Shown here piece by piece: positions 1 through 10,225 of a stretch of DNA of 64,000 bases (the stretch's first letter is position 1; every line of letters starts with the position of its first letter). The notes beneath the pieces were generated by a model, which saw only the letters and a list, made by a program, of their open reading frames with translations, had not been told where the DNA came from and ran no database searches. The translations under genes were made by a program, and so were the position numbers. The stretch is from Enterobacter sp. Ag1 (GTDB lineage Bacteria; Pseudomonadota; Gammaproteobacteria; Enterobacterales; Enterobacteriaceae): contig AKXM01000004.1 of the NCBI GenBank assembly GCA_000277545.1, positions 186,001 through 250,000 on the forward strand. Direction: 5' to 3'.

Positions 1-672
<672 letters not shown>

Positions 673-688
673 ATATTCCGCAATAAAA

Positions 689-712
689 AAGGCGCCTCAG
701 GGCGCCTTTTTC
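689..712. terminator. Shared ruvB/znuB terminator
   Basis: GGCGCC-TCAG-GGCGCC hairpin with a T-run on the plus side and an A-run on the other side. It lies between the convergent ruvB and znuB stops, so it can act in both directions. Confidence 0.85.
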
Positions 713-727
713 GTGTCTACGTGAGGT

Positions 728-1513
728 TTAAGCCGGCTGCTTTTTAGCCATGCTAAGAATAAACAGCGCGGCGGCGGCCAGCACTACGGATGGACCTGCC
801 GGAGTATCGTAAAGTGCCGAGAAAGCCAGCCCGCCGGTGACGGCAATCATACCAATGAGAACCGCAAAGCCCGCCATTTGTTCCGGCGTTCGGGCGAAGC
901 GCCGCGCGGTTGCGGCCGGTATAATCAGCAGTGAGGTAATGATGAGTGCCCCGACGAATTTCATTGCAACACCGATGGTGAGGGCGGTCACCAGCATCAA
1001 CAGCATTTTCACTCGCTGAAGATTGACGCCGTCCACGTGGGCAAGGTCCGGGCTGATGGTCATCGCCAGCAGGCTACGCCACTGCCAGGCCAGTACGCCA
1101 AGCACCACGGCCACGCCAGCGGCAATGGAGATAATGTCCGACGGCGTGACTGACAGTAAATCGCCGAAAAGGTAAGCCATGAGATCGACGCGGACGTTAG
1201 ACATCAGGCTGACCACCACCAGACCGAGCGACAGGGCGCTGTGCGCCATAATACCCAGCAGAGTATCAATGGCGAGGTGAGGGCGTTTCTCCAGCCAGAC
1301 CAGGCCAATAGCAAGTAACAACGTCACTGCGATAACGGCATAAAAAGGGTTCACATTGAGCAGCAGACCAAACGCGACGCCCAGCAATGAGGCGTGAGCC
1401 AGCGTATCGCCAAAATAAGACATCCGACGCCAGACCACAAAAGAGCCCAGCGGCCCTGCCGCACAGGCGAGCAAAATCCCGGCCAGCCAGCCGGGCAACA
1501 ACAATTCAAGCAT
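728..1513 (-). CDS. znuB: Zinc ABC transporter permease ZnuB
   Basis: Integral membrane subunit of the high-affinity ZnuABC zinc importer, in the inner membrane. The 261-residue protein is the family's usual length and almost entirely hydrophobic, with about eight membrane segments of the ABC-3 family. It starts one base inside the stop codon of znuC (TAATG overlap), so the two are translationally coupled. znuCB is divergent from znuA across a Zur operator. Nothing is unusual, and identification rests on sequence plus the znuA/znuC context. Confidence 0.97.
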   Translation of the reverse strand: MLELLLPGWLAGILLACAAGPLGSFVVWRRMSYFGDTLAHASLLGVAFGLLLNVNPFYAVIAVTLLLAIGLVWLEKRPHLAIDTLLGIMAHSALSLGLVVVSLMSNVRVDLMAYLFGDLLSVTPSDIISIAAGVAVVLGVLAWQWRSLLAMTISPDLAHVDGVNLQRVKMLLMLVTALTIGVAMKFVGALIITSLLIIPAATARRFARTPEQMAGFAVLIGMIAVTGGLAFSALYDTPAGPSVVLAAAALFILSMAKKQPA

Positions 1514-2265
1514 TACTGTCCATTCCCTCTGCGCAGAACGATGCGACCCTGCAGATCGTGACGGTGGTTATGATGGTGGCGATAAATGCCCAGTTGTTCG
1601 GCACCGATGGGCCCAAACATCGAGATAAACTCAGGATGGGTGGAGACGACTTCTGGCGTACCGGAGCAGCAAATATGGTGGTTCAGGCACAGCACCTCAT
1701 CGGTTTTGGCCATGACGAGGTGCAGATCATGAGAAACCATCAGCACCGCGCAGTTCAGCTCATGGCGAAGCTGGTCAATCAGATTATAAAGCGCGAGCTG
1801 GCCGTTGACGTCCACGCCCTGGGTGGGTTCATCCAGTACCAGCAGGTGAGGCTCATTCAACAACGCTCGCGCCAGCAGAACGCGTTGGTTTTCACCGCCA
1901 GAGAGCTTCTGCATTGGCGCATCTATCAAATGAGCAGCCTGCACGCGTTTAAGTGCCGGGAGAATGTCGGCTTTTTTCACTCCCGGACGCAGGCGCAGGA
2001 AACGACTAACCGTGAGCGGCAGCGTGGCGTCCAAATGAAGTTTTTGCGGCACGTAGCCAATGCGCAGATGCTGGTCGCGCTTGATGACACCCTGATCGGG
2101 TGTGACCAGCCCAAGCACGACACGCACTAAGGTGGATTTACCGGCACCGTTAGGCCCCAGCAACGTAAGAATACGGCCGGGCTTTAGCGCAAGTGAGATA
2201 TCAGCCAGCACGCGTCGCTGGCCAAAAGAGACCGAGATATTTTCCAGTTCAACCAAATTTGTCAT
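1513..2265 (-). CDS. znuC: Zinc ABC transporter ATPase ZnuC
   Basis: ATP-binding subunit powering zinc uptake with ZnuB and ZnuA. The 250 residues contain Walker A GPNGAGKS (about 37-44), the signature LSGGENQ (about 121-127) and Walker B LLVLDEP (about 141-147), followed by a C-terminal His-rich stretch ([10 protein letters not shown]) typical of ZnuC. It overlaps znuB by one base. The promoter region is shared with the divergent znuA and holds the Zur box at 2295-2311, so zinc-replete repression is expected. Confidence 0.98.
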   Translation of the reverse strand: MTNLVELENISVSFGQRRVLADISLALKPGRILTLLGPNGAGKSTLVRVVLGLVTPDQGVIKRDQHLRIGYVPQKLHLDATLPLTVSRFLRLRPGVKKADILPALKRVQAAHLIDAPMQKLSGGENQRVLLARALLNEPHLLVLDEPTQGVDVNGQLALYNLIDQLRHELNCAVLMVSHDLHLVMAKTDEVLCLNHHICCSGTPEVVSTHPEFISMFGPIGAEQLGIYRHHHNHRHDLQGRIVLRRGNGQ

Positions 2266-2293
2266 GGCAATTTCAGGGGTTGCATAAGTTAGC

Positions 2294-2312
2294 GGATGTT
2301 ATAATATCACAA
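2294..2312. promoter_or_regulatory. Zur operator between znuC and znuA
   Basis: The core ATGTTATAATATCACA closely matches the known E. coli znu Zur box and lies between the divergent znuCB and znuA starts. Zn-bound Zur is expected to repress both directions. Confidence 0.85.
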
Positions 2313-2344
2313 TTATTCTGATTTCCACGATGATAAGTTGCATT

Positions 2345-3289
2345 ATGTTACATAAAAAGACACTTCTTTTCGCTGCATTTTCCGCTGCCCTCTGGGGCTC
2401 TGCCGTCACCAACACCAACGCCGCCGTTGTGGCGTCCATCAAGCCTCTGGGCTTTATCGCTTCAGCCATTGCCGACGGGGTGACTGGCACAGAAGTATTA
2501 CTGCCTGATGGCGCCTCTGAGCACGACTATGCACTTCGTCCGTCCGATGTAAAACGCTTACAGGGCGCGGACTTAGTTGTATGGGTTGGGCCAGAAATGG
2601 AAGCTTTCATGCAGAAGTCTGTGCGTCAGCTTCCCGAGCAAAAACAGCTTGAGCTGGCGGCGCTTGCCGGCGTGAAACCGCTGCTCATGAAAGGCGGTGA
2701 CGACGACGACCATGAGCACGGCGATGAACATGGCCATGGCGCAAAGAGTGACGCAGATCACCATCACGGTGAATACAACTTGCACATTTGGCTCTCCCCA
2801 GAAGTAGCGCGGCTGTCGGCGGTTGCAATCCACGATAAATTAGTGGAACTTATGCCCGAAAATCGAGCCAAACTTGACGCCAACCTGAAAGATTTCGAGT
2901 CAGGCTTAGCCGACGCCGATAAACAGGTGGGTTCCGTGCTGGCACCGCTGAAAGGAAAAGGGTATTTCGTTTTTCATGACGCCTATGGCTACTTTGAAAA
3001 ACAGTACGGTTTAACGCCGCTTGGCCACTTTACCGTTAACCCTGAAATACAGCCTGGTGCGCAGCGTTTACATGAAATCAGAACACAGTTGGTTGAGCAT
3101 AAAGCGGTTTGCGTTTTTGCTGAGCCACAATTCAGGCCAGCGGTAATTAACGCCGTTGCCAGAGGCACTAACGTTCGCTCCGGCACCTTAGATCCTCTGG
3201 GAATTGAAGTCGCATTGGGTAAAAACAGCTATATGCAGTTTATGACCGGACTTGCGAACCAGTATGCGAGCTGCCTGAAAGGAGATTAA
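2345..3289 (+). CDS. znuA: Periplasmic zinc-binding protein ZnuA
   Basis: Captures Zn(II) in the periplasm and delivers it to ZnuB. The start is set at the ATG giving MLHKKTLLF, the family N-terminus and a normal signal peptide (cleavage near residues 26-27); this makes 314 residues. The zinc ligand region GASEHDY (His60) is followed by a charged Asp/His-rich loop at about 117-142, characteristic of ZnuA. The C-terminal lobe contains the conserved [18 protein letters not shown] segment. It is transcribed away from znuCB under the shared Zur box and is followed 15 bases later by mepM, an arrangement also seen in E. coli. Confidence 0.98.
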   Translation: MLHKKTLLFAAFSAALWGSAVTNTNAAVVASIKPLGFIASAIADGVTGTEVLLPDGASEHDYALRPSDVKRLQGADLVVWVGPEMEAFMQKSVRQLPEQKQLELAALAGVKPLLMKGGDDDDHEHGDEHGHGAKSDADHHHGEYNLHIWLSPEVARLSAVAIHDKLVELMPENRAKLDANLKDFESGLADADKQVGSVLAPLKGKGYFVFHDAYGYFEKQYGLTPLGHFTVNPEIQPGAQRLHEIRTQLVEHKAVCVFAEPQFRPAVINAVARGTNVRSGTLDPLGIEVALGKNSYMQFMTGLANQYASCLKGD

Positions 3290-3304
3290 CGAGGAAGTGA
3301 ATAC

Positions 3305-4627
3305 GTGCAACAGATAGCCCGCTCTGTCGCCATGGCATTTGACAATTTATCACGGCCCCATCGCGTTATGCTGGGGTCGCTTACGGTTCTCACTCTGGCG
3401 GTCGCGGTATGGCGACCGTCAATTTACCATCCGCAGTCCAGTCCGATAATCAAGACCATCGAACTTCAAAAAAGCGAAATACATTCGCTGCTGCCGGAAG
3501 CCAGCGAACCCCTCGACCAGTCCCCGGACGCCGAAGATGACACCCTGCCTCAGGATGAGCTGGATGATAAAACCTCCGGCGAAGCGGGCGTTCATGAATA
3601 TGTCGTCTCCACAGGCGATACGCTAAGCAGCATTCTGAATCAGTACGGCATCGATATGGGCGACATCAGCCAGCTCGCTTCCGCTGATAAAGACCTGCGA
3701 AACATGAAAATTGGTCAGCAGCTTTCCTGGACGCTTAACGCAGACGGCGATTTGCAGCGTCTGACCTGGGAAATGTCGCGCCGCGAAACGCGCACTTACG
3801 ATCGCACTGATAACGGTTTCAAAATGAGCAGCGAAACCCAGCAGGGCGATTGGGTTAACAGCGTGCTGAAGGGCACGGTGGGGGCAAGTTTTGTTTCCAG
3901 CGCACGTGATGCCGGTTTGACTAGCGCAGAAATCAGTTCTGTTATCAAAGCCATGCAGTGGCAGATGGACTTCCGCAAGCTGAAGAAGGGCGATGAATTC
4001 TCCGTGTTGATGTCCCGCGAAATGCTGGACGGCAAGCGTGAGCAGAGCCAACTGGTCGGCGTGCGCCTGCGCAGTGACGGAAAAGATTATTACGCTATCC
4101 GTGCGGAAGACGGCAAGTTTTACGATCGCAACGGGTCGGGCCTGGCCAAAGGCTTTATGCGTTTCCCAACCGTGAAGCAGTTCCGCGTTTCCTCTAACTT
4201 CAACCCTCGTCGTCTTAACCCGGTGACCGGCCGCGTCGCGCCGCACAAAGGCGTTGATTTTGCGATGCCACAGGGAACACCTGTACTGGCTGTCGGGGAT
4301 GGTGAAGTGGTAATGGCGAAGCGCAGCGGGGCCGCAGGTTACTTTGTGGCTATCCGCCATGGCCGGACTTATACCACCCGTTACATGCACCTTAAGAAGC
4401 TGCTGGTGAAACCTGGACAGAAAGTGAAGCGCGGTGACCGTATTGCACTGTCTGGCAATACCGGGCGTTCTACCGGCCCGCATCTGCATTACGAAGTGTG
4501 GATCAACCAGCAGGCGGTTAACCCGCTGACGGCCAAACTGCCGCGTTCTGAGGGCCTGACCGGCTCCGATCGCAGTGATTACCTGGCGCAGGTTAAAGAC
4601 GTACTGCCGCAGCTGCGTATCGACTGA
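3305..4627 (+). CDS. mepM: Murein DD-endopeptidase MepM
   Basis: Cleaves D-Ala-mDAP cross-links in peptidoglycan so that new strands can be inserted during cell elongation; it acts in the periplasm, anchored by an N-terminal membrane segment (about 20-38). The 440 residues are the usual length. A LysM-like region (HEYVVSTGDTLSSILNQYG, about 97-115) is followed by the OapA/LysM-like domain and the M23 catalytic domain, with zinc ligands H314 and D318 (HKGVD) and H393/H395 (HLHYEVW). In E. coli MepM is degraded by NlpI-Prc, and prc is also in this window. It has its own terminator downstream. Confidence 0.98.
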   Translation: MQQIARSVAMAFDNLSRPHRVMLGSLTVLTLAVAVWRPSIYHPQSSPIIKTIELQKSEIHSLLPEASEPLDQSPDAEDDTLPQDELDDKTSGEAGVHEYVVSTGDTLSSILNQYGIDMGDISQLASADKDLRNMKIGQQLSWTLNADGDLQRLTWEMSRRETRTYDRTDNGFKMSSETQQGDWVNSVLKGTVGASFVSSARDAGLTSAEISSVIKAMQWQMDFRKLKKGDEFSVLMSREMLDGKREQSQLVGVRLRSDGKDYYAIRAEDGKFYDRNGSGLAKGFMRFPTVKQFRVSSNFNPRRLNPVTGRVAPHKGVDFAMPQGTPVLAVGDGEVVMAKRSGAAGYFVAIRHGRTYTTRYMHLKKLLVKPGQKVKRGDRIALSGNTGRSTGPHLHYEVWINQQAVNPLTAKLPRSEGLTGSDRSDYLAQVKDVLPQLRID

Positions 4628-4642
4628 TTTTTCCCTTCGACG

Positions 4643-4675
4643 AAAAGCCGGTTCTTGTAACCGGCTTTTTCTTTT
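4643..4675 (+). terminator. mepM terminator
   Basis: Hairpin AAGCCGGTT-CTTGT-AACCGGCTT followed by TTTCTTTT, 20 bases after the mepM stop. Confidence 0.85.
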
Positions 4676-4750
4676 GTCTGCTGGCCGCAGCCCCGCTAAA
4701 ATAACGATAAATTTGTCTCGCCAGACTGCTGGCGAACTACTGAGAGCCGC

Positions 4751-5731
4751 ATGGAAAAAGCAAAAAAAAACCACAGTGAGTTTATCCCTGAATTTCAAAA
4801 AGCCTTTTTGCACCCGCGTTACTGGGGCGCATGGCTTGGCGTTGGCGCTTTTGTCGGGCTGGCGCTTCTTCCTCCGGGACTCCGGGATCCTTTGCTGGGG
4901 AAAATTGGGCGCTTAGCGGGGCGCCTGGGCAAAAGCGCCAGACGCCGGGCACAAATTAACCTGCTTTACTGCTTCCCGGATTTACCGGAAGCCGAGCGTG
5001 AATCAATCATCGATCGCATGTTCGCCACGGCGCCGCAGGCGATGGTGCTAATGGCGGAGTTGGGGCTGCGTGACCCGAAAAAGGTCATGGCTCGAGTGGA
5101 CTGGCACGGCAAAGAGATAGTGGACGAGATCCGGGCGAAAGGGGAGAACGTGATTTTCCTCGTGCCGCACGGCTGGGCCGTCGATATTCCGGCCATGCTG
5201 ATGGCCTCTGAAGGCCAGAAAATGGCGGCGATGTTCCACAACCAGGGCAACCAGCTGTTTGACTATGTCTGGAATACGGTGCGCCGTCGCTTTGGCGGCC
5301 GGATGCATGCCCGCAACGACGGGATCAAACCGTTTATCAGTTCCGTTCGCCAGGGCTATTGGGGTTACTATCTTCCCGATCAGGATCATGGCCCAGAACA
5401 CAGCGAATTTGTCGATTTCTTTGCGACCTACAAAGCAACTCTCCCGGCCATTGGGCGCCTGATGAAAGTGTGTCGTGCCCGCGTGATCCCGCTGTTCCCG
5501 GTTTATAACAGCGACACTCACCGGCTGGATATTTTTATCCGCCCGCCGATGGATGATCTGCTCGACGCCGATGACCATACCATCGCCCGCCGGATGAACG
5601 AAGAGGTGGAATTGCTGGTGGGCCCGCATCCGGAGCAATATACCTGGATCCTCAAGCTCCTGAAGACCCGTAAAGAGGGCGAGATAGAGCCTTACTGCCG
5701 GGATGAGCTGTACCCGAAAAAGAAAAAATAG
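4751..5731 (+). CDS. lpxM: Lipid A myristoyltransferase LpxM (MsbB)
   Basis: Transfers the last acyl chain, normally myristate from acyl-ACP, to Kdo2-lipid A at the cytoplasmic face of the inner membrane, giving hexa-acylated lipid A. The 326 residues belong to the lysophospholipid acyltransferase-like HtrB/MsbB family. One N-terminal membrane segment lies at about 26-42, and the catalytic HX4D motif is HGWAVD (H140, D145). The C-terminus is lysine-rich (PKKKK). It is a separate transcription unit after the mepM terminator and convergent with msrA. Confidence 0.97.
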   Translation: MEKAKKNHSEFIPEFQKAFLHPRYWGAWLGVGAFVGLALLPPGLRDPLLGKIGRLAGRLGKSARRRAQINLLYCFPDLPEAERESIIDRMFATAPQAMVLMAELGLRDPKKVMARVDWHGKEIVDEIRAKGENVIFLVPHGWAVDIPAMLMASEGQKMAAMFHNQGNQLFDYVWNTVRRRFGGRMHARNDGIKPFISSVRQGYWGYYLPDQDHGPEHSEFVDFFATYKATLPAIGRLMKVCRARVIPLFPVYNSDTHRLDIFIRPPMDDLLDADDHTIARRMNEEVELLVGPHPEQYTWILKLLKTRKEGEIEPYCRDELYPKKKK

Positions 5732-5750
5732 CGCATATTGCGTAATGGAA

Positions 5751-5786
5751 AACCGCGCCACTGTCTTTCACGGGCGCGGTTTTTTT
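5751..5786. terminator. lpxM/msrA convergent terminator
   Basis: ACCGCGCC and GGCGCGGT arms around a 13-base loop, then a run of seven T on the plus strand. It mainly serves lpxM; the msrA stop is at its right edge. Confidence 0.75.
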
Positions 5787-6505
5787 CACCCTTTCACCAG
5801 CACCGGATCGTTGTTCCACAGCGCCGGGAAGAGCTGTTTAAGCTGTTCGACTTTCGGGATGTCGTTGATCGCGATGTAAGGGTAGCTTGGGTTGTCGTGC
5901 AGGAAATTCTGGTGATATTTCTCTGCCGGGTAGAACTGCGCATGTTCTTCAATCGTGGTGACCAGCGGCGCACTAAACCTATGGCTGGCGTTAAGCTGCG
6001 TGATATACGCTTTGGCCACCTTCGCCTGTGATTCGCTGAGCGGAAAAACGGTAGAACGGTATTGCGTTCCGTAATCCGGCCCCTGGCGGTTTAGCTCCGT
6101 GGGGTTGTGCGCGACGGAAAAGAAGACCTGTAATAGCTGACCATAGGTCACTTTGGCTGGATCAAAGATAACCTGCACGGATTCGGCGTGCCCGGTCATC
6201 CCCATGCTGACCGTCTCATAATTCGCCGTCCGTGCTTTACCGCCCGTATAGCCAGATATTGCGCTGGTCACGCCTTTAACATGCTGAAAGACGCCCTGAA
6301 CACCCCAGAAACACCCCCCGGCAAAGACGGCGGTTTCAAGATGTTGGCCCGTGGGCGACTCATCCTGCAGTGGTGCAGGGATCGCCACCGCACGTTCGGG
6401 TTCGGACCAGGCCGTATTCTGAAAGACAAGTGCAGCAACGATAAGTGCAGGCGCGCTGAACAACGCTACCCGGCGTTTGGTGGATGAAAAGAGTGTCGGT
6501 TTCAT
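5786..6505 (-). CDS. msrA: Exported methionine sulfoxide reductase MsrA, one-cysteine type
   Basis: Reduces methionine-S-sulfoxide, most likely in the periplasm: residues 1-34 form a basic, then hydrophobic leader (KRRVALFSAPALIVAALVF) ending in AWS, a plausible signal peptide absent from cytosolic MsrA. The catalytic motif GCFWG holds C65, with GYTGG following. C65 is the only cysteine in the 239 residues, so there is no resolving cysteine and the sulfenate must be reduced by a partner. That partner is very probably the DipZ-like protein encoded 15 bases upstream in the same direction. The housekeeping cytosolic msrA of enterobacteria is elsewhere (near ytfM). Family certain; periplasmic location inferred. 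Confidence 0.93.
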   Translation of the reverse strand: MKPTLFSSTKRRVALFSAPALIVAALVFQNTAWSEPERAVAIPAPLQDESPTGQHLETAVFAGGCFWGVQGVFQHVKGVTSAISGYTGGKARTANYETVSMGMTGHAESVQVIFDPAKVTYGQLLQVFFSVAHNPTELNRQGPDYGTQYRSTVFPLSESQAKVAKAYITQLNASHRFSAPLVTTIEEHAQFYPAEKYHQNFLHDNPSYPYIAINDIPKVEQLKQLFPALWNNDPVLVKG

Positions 6506-6520
6506 CGTAATGCTCCCCGG

Positions 6521-8281
6521 TTAACCGAACGTGAAGGCATAGGCGTTCACGCCCGGATCTTCAAATTCAATACTGAACGTGTGTTCGCCGCTGCCGCTCG
6601 ACTGGCGAATCAGCTGGTAAAGGCGCTGTTCCGTCACCGTGCCGCTGCCGTCCGGGGCAACATCTGAACCGTGAACGCTGCCGGGCGCCTGGTCGTCGAT
6701 TGTGACTTTAAAACGCACCGGCTTGCCTGCTGTGCCAGGGCCGAGAACGAGGTGCAGATCGCGAGCATGAAACTGGTAAACAATGCGGCCATTCGGGCGA
6801 TTAAGCGTGATGTTCTCCCCGCCGATGGTCCAGTTACCTTCGAGTCCCCAGCTGTCCAGCGGCAGTGCGGAAGGCTTTTTGTAGTCTGTCGGTTTATCTC
6901 CGGTGACTTCGCCAGAGGCAAAGTTCTGCGCCCGCATATAGCCGAGGTAGGTTTCTGGAGAGATGTCATTCTGGCCGCTGGCCGCCTGCTCTACGCCGCT
7001 GGCAGAAACGGTGCTGATGCCGCTGTTAACATTTTTAGCGCCTGCCTGGCGCAGCAGCTCCTGAATAACGCGTTCAGATTGCGCATAGTCGCCTTCGCCA
7101 AAGTGCTCGTAGCGAATATGGCCGCTGGCATCAATAAAGTAATGTGCTGGCCAGTACTGGTTATTGAACGCCCGCCAGATACTGTAATCGTTATCAATGG
7201 CGATGGGATAAGTGACGCCCAGTTTCTTCGCTTCTTTGGTCACGTTATTGACGTCACGCTCAAAAGCGAACTCCGGCGCGTGGACGCCAATCACCACCAG
7301 GCCCTGGTCGCGGTATTTTTCGGCCCAGGCTTTCACATACGGTAAAGAACGCAGGCAGTTAATGCAGGAGTAAGTCCAGAAATCGACGAGGACGACTTTG
7401 CCTTTCAGCGATTCAGCAGTCAGTGGTGGCGAGTTTAGCCACTGCGTCGCACCGCTCAACGAAGGCATCACGCCAGCATCGGTCAACGTTGGAATGGTGT
7501 CGTCATCTGACGTTTTCACCACGGAGGCGGGCGTGGGGGCATTGGCCGTGGTGCTGTCTGGAGAGAGGCGTTTCACCAGCGCTTGTTCGATGCCGCCGGT
7601 TGACGCTGTAGAAAGTCGGGCCAGGACGCCGGTATCTAAGCCAAAAGAAATAGCGACGACGCCCAGTAACATCCCTGCGCCCAGAATTCGACGGATCCAT
7701 TCCCCTACGCCCAGAGAGCGTTTCATGGCGCTGAATACTTTGCCACCGATCAAAAGCGCCAGCGCCAGCGAGGTGGCCGCACCTGCGGCATAAGACAACA
7801 GCAACAGCGTAGAGCCTACATTTGCCCCCTGCAGGGCCGCACCGGTCAACACCAGTCCCAGAATGGGACCTGCGCAAGGCGCCCAAAGCAGCCCGGTTGC
7901 AATACCTAGTAAAAATGAAGCGCCTGGACCCGCTGGCTGGCCCGGAGCCACGCGGTTAGACAGCGAGTTACCCGCGTTAACCAGAGGGTGCATGACGCGC
8001 TCAGCCAGGCGAGGGAATAGCAGCGTGATACCAAACACTGCCATCAACACTAATGCCACGCCGCGGCCATATTGGTTGGCCGCGACGACCCAGCCACCGC
8101 CGACGGCTGCCAGAGTTGCGAATAACGTGAACGTTATCGCCATGCCCGCCAGAAGCGGCAGCCCTGTGCGGACAAACGGCTGGTCGGATCGTGCAAAAAC
8201 AAACGGCAGTACCGGCAGGATACAAGGGCTGGCGATGGTTAACAGGCCGCCCAGATAAGCAAGAATAATGACCAGCATCAT
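6521..8281 (-). CDS. DipZ-like membrane thiol reductase (CcdA + thioredoxin-like + C-terminal beta domain)
   Basis: A 586-residue fusion. Residues 1-225 are a six-helix CcdA/DsbD-beta-type membrane domain with the paired cysteines SPC (C20) and WAPC (C136), which carry electrons from cytosolic thioredoxin. Residues 280-415 are a TlpA/AhpC-like thioredoxin fold with the active site WTYSCINC (C306, C309). The remainder (about 455-586) is a beta-rich domain like the one at the end of mycobacterial DipZ. It should pass reducing power to the periplasm, here most likely to the cysteine-poor MsrA encoded immediately downstream. A second ATG three bases into the gene is an alternative start. Family confident; partner inferred from the operon. 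Confidence 0.9.
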   Translation of the reverse strand: MMLVIILAYLGGLLTIASPCILPVLPFVFARSDQPFVRTGLPLLAGMAITFTLFATLAAVGGGWVVAANQYGRGVALVLMAVFGITLLFPRLAERVMHPLVNAGNSLSNRVAPGQPAGPGASFLLGIATGLLWAPCAGPILGLVLTGAALQGANVGSTLLLLSYAAGAATSLALALLIGGKVFSAMKRSLGVGEWIRRILGAGMLLGVVAISFGLDTGVLARLSTASTGGIEQALVKRLSPDSTTANAPTPASVVKTSDDDTIPTLTDAGVMPSLSGATQWLNSPPLTAESLKGKVVLVDFWTYSCINCLRSLPYVKAWAEKYRDQGLVVIGVHAPEFAFERDVNNVTKEAKKLGVTYPIAIDNDYSIWRAFNNQYWPAHYFIDASGHIRYEHFGEGDYAQSERVIQELLRQAGAKNVNSGISTVSASGVEQAASGQNDISPETYLGYMRAQNFASGEVTGDKPTDYKKPSALPLDSWGLEGNWTIGGENITLNRPNGRIVYQFHARDLHLVLGPGTAGKPVRFKVTIDDQAPGSVHGSDVAPDGSGTVTEQRLYQLIRQSSGSGEHTFSIEFEDPGVNAYAFTFG

Positions 8282-8383
8282 GATGTTCCTGTATCAGAGT
8301 GAGAACGGAGAGCCGGGCGGAAAGACGGAGCTCCTCATGTATTTATGCCTGCACTTTATAAAAAGAATACTTACTAAATCCTC

Positions 8384-8417
8384 CTCAAGAGTTAACAATT
8401 TCGTGATAACTCTCGAG
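8384..8417. promoter_or_regulatory. Inverted repeat upstream of the dipZ-msrA operon
   Basis: Arms CTCAAGAGTTA and TAACTCTCGAG (10 of 11 pair) around a 12-base spacer, about 100 bases before the dipZ start. It could be an operator for an oxidative or metal stress regulator. No T-run follows, so it is not a good terminator for the upstream permease gene. Confidence 0.4.
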
Positions 8418-8469
8418 GCGGCGGGAGGGCAAGAGCCTGTTCGTGTGAAACGGCCTGGGGGCGGAGGGG

Positions 8470-9465
8470 TCAGGGTTGTGGGCGGTGGCGCAGGGCGAGA
8501 AGAAACACCGGCACGCCGATCAGCGCCGTGATGACGCCGGGAGGCAGTTCCCTCGGAGCAAATAGCGTGCGCGCCAGCGTGTCGGAAGCCAGCGTCAGCA
8601 GCGCGCCAAAGAACACGCTGGCGGGTAAAACCCACTGGTGGCGATGGCCGAACATCAGCTTTGCCAGGTGTGGAACGGTCAGACCGACAAAGCCAATCGC
8701 CCCACAAAAGGCGACCATCGTGGCGGTTAATACCGTCATGGAGAGGTAGAGCCACATTTGCAGCGCGGCTACGTTAACGCCCAGCCCCTGAGCGGCAACG
8801 TTACCCAGCGCCATGACGTTTAGCGTCGGGGACAGTGCCAGACAAAATGTGCCGATAACAAACAGTGCGCCGCTGCAAATCGCGACCTGCTGCCAGGTGG
8901 CCTGACCAAACGCGCCAAGCAGCCAGAAGGTAAAGCCACGTGAGGTGGTGGCGTCCGTTTGCCAGAAAACAATCAGCGAGGTGAAGGCGCTCAGTAACTG
9001 CCCCACGGCCACGCCCGATAGCATAAATCGCGCTGGCTGCGTCACGGCCCGGCCAGCCATCAGCACAACCAGAGCGAATGCGGTCAGCGCCCCGATAAAC
9101 GCGCCGGAGGGCATGGCTATGAGCAGCGGCTGGACGCCGAGCGCAATAATGAGCACGGCGCCCAGACCGGCGCCGGAAGAGATGCCGAGCAGCCACGGGT
9201 CAGCCAGCGGGTTACGGGTTAATGTCTGTAGCACGGCGCCAGCCAGCGCCAGCCCACCGCCGCAGGCCATCGCCAGCAGCGCCCTGGGCAGTCGCAGCGA
9301 CCAGACGATTTTCTGATACAGGGCCAGCACGGGATCCTCTGCGGGACGCGGATTCAGGAGCTGAATCACTTCGCTCAAGGATAATGTGACTGCCCCGTAG
9401 CGCAGGCTATAAATCAATCCTAGCAAAGTGACGATGGCACACAGCAGCAGGCGCAGCGGCTTCAC
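8470..9465 (-). CDS. FecCD/BtuC-type ABC transporter permease
   Basis: Inner-membrane permease of a metal-chelate (siderophore, heme or cobalamin type) importer. The FecCD family is recognised by RNPLADPWLLGISSGAGLGA, the GFVGLTVPHLAKLMFG coupling region and the C-terminal ELPPGVITALIGVPVFLLALR. The GTG at 9465 gives 331 residues and begins 4 bases after the methyltransferase stop; an in-frame TTG 21 bases further up is less likely. It is the last gene of the receptor, binding protein, methyltransferase, permease operon. No ATPase gene follows: only 188 bases separate it from dipZ. The permease must borrow an ATPase encoded elsewhere or be non-functional. Confidence 0.9.
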   Translation of the reverse strand: MKPLRLLLCAIVTLLGLIYSLRYGAVTLSLSEVIQLLNPRPAEDPVLALYQKIVWSLRLPRALLAMACGGGLALAGAVLQTLTRNPLADPWLLGISSGAGLGAVLIIALGVQPLLIAMPSGAFIGALTAFALVVLMAGRAVTQPARFMLSGVAVGQLLSAFTSLIVFWQTDATTSRGFTFWLLGAFGQATWQQVAICSGALFVIGTFCLALSPTLNVMALGNVAAQGLGVNVAALQMWLYLSMTVLTATMVAFCGAIGFVGLTVPHLAKLMFGHRHQWVLPASVFFGALLTLASDTLARTLFAPRELPPGVITALIGVPVFLLALRHRPQP

Positions 9466-9469
9466 GCAC

Positions 9470-10225
9470 TTATTTCCAGCCGGCAATCAGGTAATCGTCC
9501 ATAAGCTGCCACAGCGTGCCTGTTTCGCTGAAACCAGCCTGACTCAGGCTTGCCAGTTGAAAGGCCACCGTTGTCGGCGGGGGAACCAGGCGCCCCGCGA
9601 ACACGGCTTCCCGGGCCGGAATCAGCCTGGCGATGTCCTCTATCTCTTTAGCGAGGGTAAACCACGCCTCCCAGTCCACGGCACCGTGAGCCCAGGCCCG
9701 CTGCTGAGTTTGGGCATCGTGGCGCTCGCTGATCGCTTTCTTGTGGAGGTCCGCGGGGTTAAAACGCTGGTGATCGGCATTCAGGAACACGCCGTTATCG
9801 GCCAGCATTCTATGAATTTCACCGTGCAGAGCATGCTGTCTGTCGGGCATTAACCAGTGTAACGCGGTGCTTGAAACAATCGCTTCCGGGCGAGCCCCGA
9901 CCATTTTTTGCTGCCAGTCAGGCGTGGCCAAATCGGCCGAAAGAATACGCACCCGATCGCCGAAAGGAAGCAGCGTTTCACGGGCGATGGCCAGCATGAC
10001 CGGATCAACATCCACCGCGGTAACGTGCACAGCAGGGAACCGTTGCAGGATGCGCCTCGTGAGGGAACCCGGCCCACACCCGAGTTCGAGTAGTGAAAAG
10101 GCATCGTCAAACTGCAGGGCGAGTATGTCCATCAGGGCGTCGAAGCGCGCTTCCCGGCTGGCGATATAAGCGCTTTGCTGCCGATCCCAGAGCGTGACAA
10201 GAGTGTTCCATGTGATGTCAGTCAT
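9470..10225 (-). CDS. Class I SAM-dependent methyltransferase in uptake operon
   Basis: A 251-residue Rossmann methyltransferase with SAM motif I LLELGCGPGSLTRRI (about 49-63) and the acidic loop VTAVDVDPVML. It resembles trans-aconitate/ubiquinone-type small-molecule methyltransferases. The ATG at 10225 overlaps the stop of the binding-protein gene (ATGACTGA) and is preceded by AAGGA, so translation is coupled. Position between binding protein and permease suggests that it modifies the imported chelate or its ligand once inside, but the substrate is unknown. Confidence 0.85.
   Translation of the reverse strand: MTDITWNTLVTLWDRQQSAYIASREARFDALMDILALQFDDAFSLLELGCGPGSLTRRILQRFPAVHVTAVDVDPVMLAIARETLLPFGDRVRILSADLATPDWQQKMVGARPEAIVSSTALHWLMPDRQHALHGEIHRMLADNGVFLNADHQRFNPADLHKKAISERHDAQTQQRAWAHGAVDWEAWFTLAKEIEDIARLIPAREAVFAGRLVPPPTTVAFQLASLSQAGFSETGTLWQLMDDYLIAGWK

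Noticed and set aside
3623-4813. 396-codon minus-strand open frame opposite mepM
   Set aside because: It is antisense to a conserved gene with intact catalytic motifs, has no recognisable domain, and its amino acid use is that of a complementary-frame shadow.
8282-8469. Possible remnant of a FecE-type ATPase after the permease
   Set aside because: All frames in these 188 bases lack Walker or signature motifs; only an inverted repeat and the dipZ leader are present.
9465-9486. TTG start of the permease overlapping the methyltransferase
   Set aside because: The GTG at 9465 lies just after the methyltransferase stop with GGA upstream, which fits better than TTG.
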